64,000 nucleotides of DNA from Micromonospora lupini (GTDB lineage: Bacteria; Actinomycetota; Actinomycetes; Mycobacteriales; Micromonosporaceae). Below, one piece after another: positions 51,048 through 58,801 of this stretch. The notes under the pieces were generated by a model that had not been told where the DNA came from, did no database searches, and saw nothing but the letters and a program-made list of their open reading frames with translations. The number at the start of each line of letters is the position of its first letter. Positions within the stretch are counted from its first letter, which is position 1. Position numbers and translations under genes: made by a program. Location: assembly GCF_026342015.1 (NCBI RefSeq), contig NZ_JAPENL010000002.1:1369001-1433000 (forward strand), in the 5' to 3' direction.

Positions 51048-51950
51048 ATGTCTGTGCCGAACGATCCTGATCCCCGCCTCCAGGCGTACGCCGACCCGCA
51101 GCGGCTGGTCACCACCGAGTGGTTGGCCCAGCACCTGGGCGATGAGGGCCTCGTCGTGGTCGAGTCCGACGAGGACGTCCTGCTCTACGAATCCGGTCAC
51201 ATCCCCGGCGCTGTCAAGGTCGACTGGCACCTCGACCTGAACGACCAGGTCACCCGGGACTACCTCGACGCGACGAGCTTCGCCGAGATGTGCGCCGCGA
51301 AGGGCATCGGTCGGGGCGACACGGTGGTCTTCTACGGCGACAACTTCAACTGGTGGGCCGCGTACGCCCTCTGGGTGTTCTCGCTCTTCGGCCACGCCGA
51401 CGTGCGGCTGCTCGACGGCGGCCGGCAGAAGTGGATCGCCGAGGGGCGCGAGGTGACCCGCGACAAGCCGGCCCGGCCCCGCGCCGACTACCCGGTGCCG
51501 CTGCGCGACGACGCGCCGCTGCGGGCGTTCCGCGAGCAGGTGATGGCGCACATCGCCGTGGGGCGGCCGCTCGTCGACGTCCGGTCCCCGGGCGAGTACA
51601 CGGGCGAGATGCTGCACATGCCCGACTACCCGCAGGAGGGCGCGCTGCGTGGCGGGCACATCCCGGGCGCGGTCAGCAAGCCGTGGAAGTCCGCGGCGAA
51701 CGAGGACGGCACGTTCAAGTCCGCCGACGAGCTGAAGGCGATCTACGCCGACCAGCTCGGGCTGAGCCCCGACGACGACGTGATCGCGTACTGCCGGATC
51801 GGTGAGCGGTCCAGCCACACCTGGTTCGTGCTGCGGCACCTGCTCGGCTACCCGCAGGTGCGCAACTACGACGGCTCGTGGACGGAGTGGGGCAACCTGG
51901 TCCGGGCACCCGTGGTGAAGGGTGACCAGCCCGGCGGCATCGCCGCCTGA
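51048..51950 (+). CDS. Thiosulfate sulfurtransferase (CysA2-like, double rhodanese)
   Basis: A 300-residue protein of two rhodanese domains. The first, inactive one is at 10-140 (VVESDEDVLLYESGHIPGAVKVDWHLDLND). The second is at 160-290, with the active-site loop CRIGERS starting at C249. It closely resembles M. tuberculosis CysA2/CysA3 (YCRIGERSSHTWFVLRHLLG is almost the same there). It moves sulfur from thiosulfate to cyanide or other acceptors. ATG 51048 follows GGGG; upstream frame is not coding for this protein. Confidence 0.92.
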   Translation: MSVPNDPDPRLQAYADPQRLVTTEWLAQHLGDEGLVVVESDEDVLLYESGHIPGAVKVDWHLDLNDQVTRDYLDATSFAEMCAAKGIGRGDTVVFYGDNFNWWAAYALWVFSLFGHADVRLLDGGRQKWIAEGREVTRDKPARPRADYPVPLRDDAPLRAFREQVMAHIAVGRPLVDVRSPGEYTGEMLHMPDYPQEGALRGGHIPGAVSKPWKSAANEDGTFKSADELKAIYADQLGLSPDDDVIAYCRIGERSSHTWFVLRHLLGYPQVRNYDGSWTEWGNLVRAPVVKGDQPGGIAA

Positions 51951-51965
51951 CCGGCTTCCGAAGAT

Positions 51966-51996
51966 GGCCGGCTGAGGTTCGAGTGCTCAGCCGGCC
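51966..51996. terminator. Bidirectional hairpin terminator
   Basis: GGCCGGCTGAG (51966-51976) pairs perfectly with CTCAGCCGGCC (51986-51996) around a nine-base loop. It lies 16 bases after the sulfurtransferase stop and overlaps the stop of the converging gene. Confidence 0.7.
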
Positions 51997-53168
51997 AGCA
52001 CCAGCACACCGCGCAGGTCACTGATGACTCCGGTGATCTCGCCGGTCTCCGGGTCCCAGCGGGCCAGGGCGGCCGGCTCCAGGCGGAGCAGCACGGCGCC
52101 CTTGTTGTCCCAGCCCAACACCGGGCAGCAGCCCTTGGCGCGGTCCCGACCCAGGTCGAGCAGGTGGGTCACCGCGCCGGTACGGGAGTCCAGCACGGCC
52201 ACCCCCTCGGCGCCGTCGATCTCGTTGTTGGTGATCCAGCCGGCCATCGCCAGCCGGCCGCCGTGCAGCCAACCCCGGCCGTAGAACTCGTTGACCTCGT
52301 ACGGGGAGGGCAGCGCATCGTCGGTGATCCGCTGTTCGGAGCGGATCGCGGCGTCGCGGGCGGACCGGCTGCGCAGCGTCAGGCTGCCCCGCTCGCCGAT
52401 CAGCTCGATGAGCGCCGCCTCGCGGCCGGCCTCCGGGTCGGGAGTGACCACGTTGCCTGCCGACACGTCGATGGTCCCCGCTGCCTCGCTGTCCCGCTCC
52501 ACCGCGTACGTCCGGTTGTCGCCGCCGACCAGCACCCGGTCGTGCGCCCACACCACCAGCTCCAGATAGCCGTCGAGCGGAACCCGGCGTACGCCAGCCG
52601 TGGTGAGGTCGATCATGATCAGCTCGTTGGTCTGCGCGAAGGCGGCCCAGCGACCGTCCGGTGACAACACTCCCGGTTGCACGGCTGTCGCCTCGTTGCC
52701 GTCGGCGTCCCGGGTGGGCGCCAGCGTCACCACGTCGAGACTGCGGACGACGCCGTCGTCGCCGAGGATCCGGACCGGCCCGTCCGCGCGGTTCTCCTCG
52801 TCCACCGGCTGGAACAGCGCCAGCGCCCGCTGGACCGGTCGCTCGGACAGCCGCACGGTCGCCGGGCCGGTCAGCCGGTTCAGCGGATCGGGGGGAAAGG
52901 TCAGCTCGGCGGGTGGGCGCTGGACCGGGCCGGCGTGGGTGGGCACGACTGTCGGCGCCACCGTGTGGTTCAGGGGTGGACTGGGCGACGGCCGGCGGAC
53001 GGCCGCCGTGGCACCGCCGACAAGCACCACGGCCAGGACGGCCGCGCCGACCGCCCGCCGGGTACGACGGGTGCGCCGCGCCCGGTCCCATCCGGCCGTC
53101 GCGGGCCTGCTGGGCAGCACGTCCTCCACGCTGACGGCGAAGAGGTGGCGTAGGTCCTGCTCGTTCAC
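51987..53168 (-). CDS. Membrane-anchored partner of the SigE-family sigma factor
   Basis: A 393-residue protein whose GTG overlaps the sigma-factor stop by four bases. It has a short charged N-terminal cytosolic part (MNEQDLRHLFAVSVEDVLPSRPATAGWDRARRTR), one membrane helix near residue 42-60 (AVGAAVLAVVLVGGATAAV), and a large extracytoplasmic beta-propeller-like domain (GVLSPDGRWAAFAQTNELIMIDLTTAGVRRVPLDG, GAVTHLLDLGRDRAKGCCPVLGWDNKG). The layout fits a sensor that restrains the sigma factor, but no known anti-sigma domain was recognised. Two adjacent Cys (GCCPV) could be redox-active. Confidence 0.7.
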   Translation of the reverse strand: MNEQDLRHLFAVSVEDVLPSRPATAGWDRARRTRRTRRAVGAAVLAVVLVGGATAAVRRPSPSPPLNHTVAPTVVPTHAGPVQRPPAELTFPPDPLNRLTGPATVRLSERPVQRALALFQPVDEENRADGPVRILGDDGVVRSLDVVTLAPTRDADGNEATAVQPGVLSPDGRWAAFAQTNELIMIDLTTAGVRRVPLDGYLELVVWAHDRVLVGGDNRTYAVERDSEAAGTIDVSAGNVVTPDPEAGREAALIELIGERGSLTLRSRSARDAAIRSEQRITDDALPSPYEVNEFYGRGWLHGGRLAMAGWITNNEIDGAEGVAVLDSRTGAVTHLLDLGRDRAKGCCPVLGWDNKGAVLLRLEPAALARWDPETGEITGVISDLRGVLVLAG

Positions 53169-53710
53169 TTGTTCACCTCCAGGCCTGTGGTCGGGTCGCC
53201 GGAGCGGGTCGACCGGCCGTCGCCGGTGAGATCGGGGGCCACTTCGCGGAGCCGGCGCAGCGCCATGTGGCACTGGCTCTTCACGGTGCCGACTGTCACC
53301 CCGAGCGCCTCCGCCGTGGCGACCTCGGTCAGGTCCTCGTAGTAGCGCAGCACCAGCACGGCCCGCTGCCGGGGCGGCAGCAGCCCCAGGGCGTCGTGCA
53401 GGGTCAGCCGCAGCGCGCCGTCACGATCGGGGGCCGCCTGCTCCGGCGGCGTGGGGCTGAGCCACTCCCGTCGCCGCCGACGCCACCACGACACCGCGTC
53501 CCGGTAGAGGATGGTTCGTACGTAGGCGGCGGGATCGCCGTCGCGGACGGAGGTCCAGCGCAGCGCCAGCTTCAGGAGGGCGTCCTGGAGGAGGTCCTCG
53601 GCCTGGTGCCGGTTGCCGCAGATCAGGAAGGCCGAGCGCAGGAGCCGGTGCTGGTTGCTCTCCACGAAGGCGAGGTAGCCGTCGCGGCCTTCGTTCGCCG
53701 TCGATCCCAT
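53165..53710 (-). CDS. SigE-family ECF sigma factor
   Basis: A 181-residue sigma factor of the SigE (SigE70) group. Region 2 is at about 10-80 (FVESNQHRLLRSAFLICGNRHQAEDLLQDALLKLALRW, YVRTILYRDAVSWWRRRRREW). Region 4 is at about 100-155 (LGLLPPRQRAVLVLRYYEDLTEVATAEALGVTVGTVKSQCHMALRRLRE). ATG 53710 was chosen for the AAGGGG site; a GTG six bases upstream is possible. It forms an operon with the membrane protein that overlaps its stop. Confidence 0.88.
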   Translation of the reverse strand: MGSTANEGRDGYLAFVESNQHRLLRSAFLICGNRHQAEDLLQDALLKLALRWTSVRDGDPAAYVRTILYRDAVSWWRRRRREWLSPTPPEQAAPDRDGALRLTLHDALGLLPPRQRAVLVLRYYEDLTEVATAEALGVTVGTVKSQCHMALRRLREVAPDLTGDGRSTRSGDPTTGLEVNK

Positions 53711-53778
53711 CCGCACCCCTTCCGGCCGCCGCGGCGCGCGTCACCCGACAGACGCACGGGCAGGGGTAAAAGGTTGGG

Positions 53779-54360
53779 TCAGGTCTGTGGCAGCCCGGTC
53801 AGATAGCGCTGGAGGGTCGGTGCGATCCAGGAGACCAGCTCCTCCGGGGCCATGTCCACCATCGGTGGGAGCCTGACGATGTAGCGGGTGAAGGCGAGGC
53901 CAAGGATCTGGCTGGCGATCAGGCCGGCGCGTCGGGCGGTCAGCGTCGGGTCGCTGCCGAACGCGGCCACGGCCGCGGTGAGCTGGTCGGCGAAGATGCC
54001 GCGCATGCGCTCGGTCGCCCCCGGGTTGGTGCTGGCGGCCCGCAGCAGCGCCACGAGCGTCTCGTCGCCCTCCCACCGGGTGAGGAAGTGCCGGACCAGC
54101 ACCTCGCCGAGCTGACCGGGCGACACGGCGGCCAGGTCGGGCAGGCGGAGGTCGAACTCGGCCGCCGCCGCGAACAGACCCTCCTTGCTGCCGTAGTACC
54201 GCATGACCATCGACGGGTCGATCCGGGCGTCGGCGGCGATGGCCCGGATCGTGGCGCGCTCGTACCCGTCGGCGGCGAACCGCTCGCGGGCGGCTCGCAG
54301 GATCGCCGCGCGGGTGGCGTCCGAGCGGCGGGGCTGGGTCGGGTGGGTGGGCGCGGTCAT
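53779..54360 (-). CDS. TetR-family repressor of the flavin monooxygenase gene
   Basis: A 193-residue TetR regulator. The helix-turn-helix is at about 15-60 (RAAILRAARERFAADGYERATIRAIAADARIDPSMVMRYYGSKEGLF). The ligand domain is similar to TetR_C members (LVRHFLTRWEGDETLVALLRAASTNPGATERMRGIF). It is divergent from the monooxygenase; two palindromic sites lie between them, so it probably represses both genes and releases on binding a substrate-like molecule. The small ligand is unknown. Confidence 0.85.
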   Translation of the reverse strand: MTAPTHPTQPRRSDATRAAILRAARERFAADGYERATIRAIAADARIDPSMVMRYYGSKEGLFAAAAEFDLRLPDLAAVSPGQLGEVLVRHFLTRWEGDETLVALLRAASTNPGATERMRGIFADQLTAAVAAFGSDPTLTARRAGLIASQILGLAFTRYIVRLPPMVDMAPEELVSWIAPTLQRYLTGLPQT

Positions 54361-54373
54361 GTCAACGACCGTA

Positions 54374-54447
54374 TGCCAACGGCTGTTGACACACAACGAC
54401 ACCGGTTCTAGCGTTGCCAACGAGCGTTTGCCAACGACCGTTGGCAA
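54374..54447. promoter_or_regulatory. Two TetR operator palindromes overlapping a promoter
   Basis: Operator 2 is TTGCCAACGACCGTTGGCAA (54428-54447), a perfect inverted repeat with a two-base centre. Operator 1 (54374-54391, TGCCAACGGCTGTTGACA) has the same half-sites with one mismatch. TTGACA (54386-54391) with TAGCGT (54409-54414), 17 bases apart, forms a promoter for the monooxygenase between them. Confidence 0.7.
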
Positions 54448-54467
54448 CAGTCGTTCCGGAGGTGGCC

Positions 54468-55625
54468 GTGCTGCCCACGAGTACCGACGTCCTGGTGGTG
54501 GGTGCCGGCCCCACAGGCCTCGCCACCGCACTGACGCTGGCCCGTCGCGGGGTCGACGTGACAGTGCTGGACCAGCAGGCCGAACCGCCGCAGACGTCCC
54601 GCGCGGCCGTCGTGCACGCGTACACCCTGGAGGTGCTGGACCGGATCGGCGTCGCGGCGCCGCTTGTGGCCCAGGGGGTGCGCGCGCCGCGTTTCACGGT
54701 CCGCGACCGGGACCGGACGCTGCTGTCGGTCCCGTTCCACAGGCTGCCGTCCCGTTTCCCCTACGCCCTGCTGGTCTCCCAGGCGGTCACCGAAGCCGTG
54801 CTCGCGGGGCAGTTGGCCGACCTCGGCGTCCGGGTGCGGCGGCCGTGCCGGCTGACCGACCTGAGCCCCACCGGCGACGGGGTGCTCGCACGTGTCGACG
54901 ACGCGGACCTGCGCGCCCGGTACGTGGTCGGCGCGGACGGCCTGCACAGCACGGTCCGGAGGGCGGCCGGCATCGGCTTCGCCGGCCCCGACGACGAGGA
55001 GTCCTTCGTGCTCGCCGACGTGCGGGTCGACAGTGTGCTGCCCCGCGACGAGGCGGCGCTGTTCCTCGCCCGCCCCGGGCCGCTGATCTGGGCCCCCCTG
55101 CCGGGCGGAGTGGTCCGGCTGGTCGCCGCCGTGCCGACGGCGCCACCCGAGCCGGACGCGGCGTACCTCCAGGCGCTGCTGGACGAGCGCGGCCTCGCGC
55201 GGCGACCCGACCGGGTGACCGACGTGCTCTGGGGTTCGCGGTTCCTGGTGCGGCACCGGATCGCCGACACCTTCCGGTCCGGGCCGGTGCTGCTGGCCGG
55301 CGACGCCGGGCACGTGCACAGTCCCGCCGGAGGGCAGGGCATGAACCTCGGCATCTGCGACGCCGTGGCCCTCGGCACCGTCCTGGCCGACGTGCTCGGC
55401 GGTGGCCCGGAGGCGCTGCTCGACGCCTACACCGCCCGGCAGCGCCCGATGGCCGAGGACGTGCTGAGCTTCGCCGCCGGGCTGACCCGGATGGCCACCG
55501 CGTCCCCGGCCCGCCGACCGGTCCGCGACGGGCTGCTACGGCTGGTCGGGGCCGTCCCGCCGGCTCGTCGGCGGGTCGCACTGCGCCTGTCCGGATTGTC
55601 CCACCGGGAGCGGAGCGCGGGCTGA
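54468..55625 (+). CDS. FAD-dependent monooxygenase
   Basis: A 385-residue aromatic-hydroxylase-type flavoprotein. The FAD/NADPH GAGPTGLATALTLARRG motif is at residues 12-28 and the second FAD motif is GDAGHVHSPAGGQGMNLGICDA. It lacks the C-terminal thioredoxin-like domain of phenol hydroxylases. GTG 54468 follows CCGGAGGT. A divergent TetR gene and a converging MFS exporter (5 bases apart at the 3' ends) suggest inducible detoxification or resistance to an aromatic compound. The substrate is unknown. Confidence 0.87.
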   Translation: MLPTSTDVLVVGAGPTGLATALTLARRGVDVTVLDQQAEPPQTSRAAVVHAYTLEVLDRIGVAAPLVAQGVRAPRFTVRDRDRTLLSVPFHRLPSRFPYALLVSQAVTEAVLAGQLADLGVRVRRPCRLTDLSPTGDGVLARVDDADLRARYVVGADGLHSTVRRAAGIGFAGPDDEESFVLADVRVDSVLPRDEAALFLARPGPLIWAPLPGGVVRLVAAVPTAPPEPDAAYLQALLDERGLARRPDRVTDVLWGSRFLVRHRIADTFRSGPVLLAGDAGHVHSPAGGQGMNLGICDAVALGTVLADVLGGGPEALLDAYTARQRPMAEDVLSFAAGLTRMATASPARRPVRDGLLRLVGAVPPARRRVALRLSGLSHRERSAG

Positions 55626-55630
55626 GCCGT

Positions 55631-56890
55631 TCACCGCGACGGGTGTCGCTCTCGCTGGGCCGGTGCCGTGCCGCCGGCGGGCGCGACGGCGGTCGCGACA
55701 GGCCGAAGTGTCCGCCACGCCGCAAGCGTGACAAGAGCGAACGTGCCGGCCGCCGCTCCCGCCACCGGCACCGTCCCGTACGCGGCGGCGGCCAGCCCGG
55801 CGACCGCCGCGCCGACAGGTGCGGTGAGCAGACCGACCATCCGCTGCGCGGCACCCACCCGACCGAGCAACCCGCCCGGCACGTGTCGCTGCCCGTACGA
55901 CGCCGACAGGCTGTTCCACACGACTGTGCCGGCGGCGAAGACGGCCAGCGCGATCCCGCCCGGCACCGGTTGCCGGGCCAGCGCGAACCCGACAAGCGCG
56001 ACGGTCTGCGCCGCGAGCACCGCCCGCAGCGCGAGCACCGTGCCGAGCCGGGCGGCGAGCCGGCCCGCCCCGAGCGCCCCGACCACGCCGCCGAGGATGG
56101 CGCCCGCCGCGAACAGCCCGTATCCGGCCGGCGGCACCCGCAGCACGTCAAGCGCGTAGAGCACGAGCACCGCCATGAGACCGCTGATCGCCAGGTTGCA
56201 CGCGGCGGCCAGCAGGGTGACACGCCACAGCGTCCGATGCCCGCGCAGCCAGCGCATCCCCTCGACGATCTCGCTCCACACCGACCCGCGGCGGATCGCC
56301 GGTCCCGCGCCCACGGCGGGAGGCGGCGTGAGGGCCAGCACGAGCACTGCCGCCACCGCGAAGGTGACGGCATCCAGAGCGAACGGCAGGGCGGGGGCGG
56401 TGGCGAAGAGGACACCGGCGGCCGGTGCGCCGAGGAAACCGCCGGCCACCGCGCTCCCCGCCTGGAGCCGCCCGTTCGCCCGGGGCAGCGCGGCCGGCGG
56501 CACGACAGTGGGCAGCAGCGCGAACGAGGCCGAGTCGAAGAGGGTGCCCAACGCGGCGAGGAGGAACGCGGCCGACACGAGCGTCACGACGGCGGCCCGG
56601 TCGAGGACGACAGCCACCGCCAACGCCGCCACCACCGCCGCGCGTGCCCCGTCGACCACCGCCATCGTCCGCCGCCGTTCCCAGCGGTCCGCGTACACGC
56701 CGCCCAGCAGGCCGAAGAGCAGCGGCGGCAGCTGCCCGGCCACGGTGACCACCGCGATGATCCGAGGATCACGCGTCAGTGTCGCCGCCAGCAGGGCCAG
56801 AGCCGGCGTACGCAGCGCGTCCCCGAACCGGGACGAGACAGCGGCGGACCAGAGCAGCCGGAAGTCCCGGCCCAGAGCGGAGGAGGTCAT
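55631..56890 (-). CDS. MFS transporter
   Basis: A 419-residue exporter with 12 predicted helices. It starts MTSSALGRDFRLLWSAAVSSRFGDALRTPALALLAATLTRDPRIIAVV; the loop 2-3 motif is GVYADRWERRRTMAVVDGARA. The enterobactin-exporter-like (EntS/MFS_3) subgroup fits best. Its 3' end nearly touches the flavin monooxygenase 3' end. It could export the product or substrate of that enzyme, but the link is only positional. Confidence 0.85.
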   Translation of the reverse strand: MTSSALGRDFRLLWSAAVSSRFGDALRTPALALLAATLTRDPRIIAVVTVAGQLPPLLFGLLGGVYADRWERRRTMAVVDGARAAVVAALAVAVVLDRAAVVTLVSAAFLLAALGTLFDSASFALLPTVVPPAALPRANGRLQAGSAVAGGFLGAPAAGVLFATAPALPFALDAVTFAVAAVLVLALTPPPAVGAGPAIRRGSVWSEIVEGMRWLRGHRTLWRVTLLAAACNLAISGLMAVLVLYALDVLRVPPAGYGLFAAGAILGGVVGALGAGRLAARLGTVLALRAVLAAQTVALVGFALARQPVPGGIALAVFAAGTVVWNSLSASYGQRHVPGGLLGRVGAAQRMVGLLTAPVGAAVAGLAAAAYGTVPVAGAAAGTFALVTLAAWRTLRPVATAVAPAGGTAPAQRERHPSR

Positions 56891-57011
56891 GACGCCGACC
56901 GTGCCGGTTCGACCGGGTCGAGGGTCAAGCCGCCGGGCGAAAGGGGGACGCGGGCAGCCGGTGATCATCGGTACGGTGGGCGCCGGCATCGGGACCGGGG
57001 AGAACTCAGGC

Positions 57012-58799
57012 GTGGACCACACCTTCCAGGTCGACCTGCGTGGCGTGGTCGACCTGCTCAGTCATCACCTCTACGGGAGCCCACGGGTCTACGTCCGTGA
57101 GCTGCTCCAGAACGCCGTGGACGCGATCACCGCCCGGCGTACGACCGAGCCGGACGCGCCGGCGCTGGTCCGCATCGAGCCACCGGAGTTCACCGGCGAC
57201 GGCACCCTGCGGGTGCACGACACCGGCGTCGGCCTGACCGAGGCGCAGGTGCACGAGCTGTTGGCCACCATCGGCCGCAGCTCCAAGCGCGACGAGCTGG
57301 GCTTCTCCCGGCACGAGTTCCTCGGCCAGTTCGGCATCGGCCTGCTCTCCTGCTTCCTGGTGGCCGACGAGATCCAGGTGCTCACCCGCCACGGCGACAA
57401 CCCCACGGTCCGGTGGACCGGGTACGCCGACGGCCGTTACGCCGTGACCGTGGCGCCGCCGGAAGCCGCCCGCGCCGAGCCCGGCACCACTGTCACGCTG
57501 GTGCCCCGCCGCGACGCCGACACGTGGTTCGCCACCCCGACAGTCACCGACCTGGCGCGGCTCTTCGGCTCACTGCTGCCCGTCACCGTCCGGGTCGGCG
57601 ACACGGTCACCACCACAGGCGAACCGCCGTGGTCGACCGCGCCCGGGGCGCCGCTCGACCGGGCGGCGCTGATCCGGTACGCCCGGGAGACGCTCGGCGT
57701 GGAACCGTTCGACGTGCTGCCGCTGGCCGTGCCGGAGGCCGGGCTGACCGGCGTCGCCGTCATCCTGCCCACCCCGGTGAACCCCGCGGCCCGGGCCGGG
57801 CACCGCGTCTACCTCAAGCGGATGCTGCTCACCGAGAACGCCGACGGGCTGCTGCCGGACTGGGCGTTCTTCGCGCACTGCGTGGTCGACGCGACCGAGC
57901 TGCGCCCGACGGCCAGCCGCGAGGCCCTCTACGAGGACACCCTGCTGACCGCGACCCGGGAGGCGCTCGGCGACCAGGTACGCGGCTGGCTGGTCCGGTT
58001 GGCGCGGCACGACCCGCACCGGCTGGCGGAGTTCCTCCAGGTGCACCACCTCGGCGTCAAGGCGCTGGCGCTGCACGACGACGAGATGCTCCGGCTGGTG
58101 GACAGGTGGTGGCCGATGGACACCAACGTCGGCACGCTCACCCTCGCCGAGTTCCGGGAACACCACGGGGTGCTCCGCTACGCGGCGAGCCTCGACGAGT
58201 TCCGCCAACTCGCCGCCGTGGCCGCCGCACAGGACCTGGCTGTGGTGAACGCGGGCTACACGTACGACACCGAGCTGATCGAGCGACTGCCGACGGTGGA
58301 CCGGTCGGTGCTCATCGAACGGCTGGAGCCGAGCGACCTCACCACCCGGTTCGAGGCCCTCGACCCGCACGTGGAGCTGGCGCTGCGGCCGTTCCTCAGC
58401 GCCGCGCAGCGAGCCGTCGAACGTTCCGGCTGCGAGGTGGTCATCCGGGCGTACGACCCGGTCTCGCTGCCCGCGCTCTACCTGGTCAGCCGGTCGGCGG
58501 CGTTCAACGACCAGCTCGCCGCCAGCCGTGACCGCGCCGACGAGCTGTGGGGTGGGGTGCTCGACGCGCTCGCCGCCACCGCCCCACCGGACCGCCCGCA
58601 ACTGGTGCTCAACCACCGCAACCCGCTGGTCCGGCGGGTCACGTCGCTCGGCGACGCGGAGCTGGTCGGCCTCGCCATCGAGGCGCTGTACGGGCAGGCG
58701 CTGCTGCTCGGTCACCATCCGATCCGCGCGGCCGACGCCGCGCTGCTGAACGATTCCTTCCTCGGCCTGCTCGGCCGGGCCGTGCCGGGACGGGAGTGA
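57012..58799 (+). CDS. Hsp90-like ATPase (HtpG-type paralogue)
   Basis: A 595-residue Hsp90-family protein, about the length of HtpG (620-630). The GHKL ATP pocket is intact: ELLQNAVDAI (E30 catalytic, N34), VHDTGVGLT (D70) and GQFGIGLLSCFLVAD (105-119). The middle domain keeps RPTASREALYED, which holds the Arg contacting the ATP gamma-phosphate in Hsp90s. The C-terminal dimerisation region differs from HtpG and is shorter. GTG 57012 follows GGGGAGA. It is immediately followed, after two bases, by a 961-residue TPR protein, so the two form an operon. TPR proteins are common Hsp90 co-chaperones in eukaryotes, so they may work together; a role in stress or immunity is unproven. Confidence 0.88.
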   Translation: MDHTFQVDLRGVVDLLSHHLYGSPRVYVRELLQNAVDAITARRTTEPDAPALVRIEPPEFTGDGTLRVHDTGVGLTEAQVHELLATIGRSSKRDELGFSRHEFLGQFGIGLLSCFLVADEIQVLTRHGDNPTVRWTGYADGRYAVTVAPPEAARAEPGTTVTLVPRRDADTWFATPTVTDLARLFGSLLPVTVRVGDTVTTTGEPPWSTAPGAPLDRAALIRYARETLGVEPFDVLPLAVPEAGLTGVAVILPTPVNPAARAGHRVYLKRMLLTENADGLLPDWAFFAHCVVDATELRPTASREALYEDTLLTATREALGDQVRGWLVRLARHDPHRLAEFLQVHHLGVKALALHDDEMLRLVDRWWPMDTNVGTLTLAEFREHHGVLRYAASLDEFRQLAAVAAAQDLAVVNAGYTYDTELIERLPTVDRSVLIERLEPSDLTTRFEALDPHVELALRPFLSAAQRAVERSGCEVVIRAYDPVSLPALYLVSRSAAFNDQLAASRDRADELWGGVLDALAATAPPDRPQLVLNHRNPLVRRVTSLGDAELVGLAIEALYGQALLLGHHPIRAADAALLNDSFLGLLGRAVPGRE

Positions 58800-58801
58800 C
58801 A

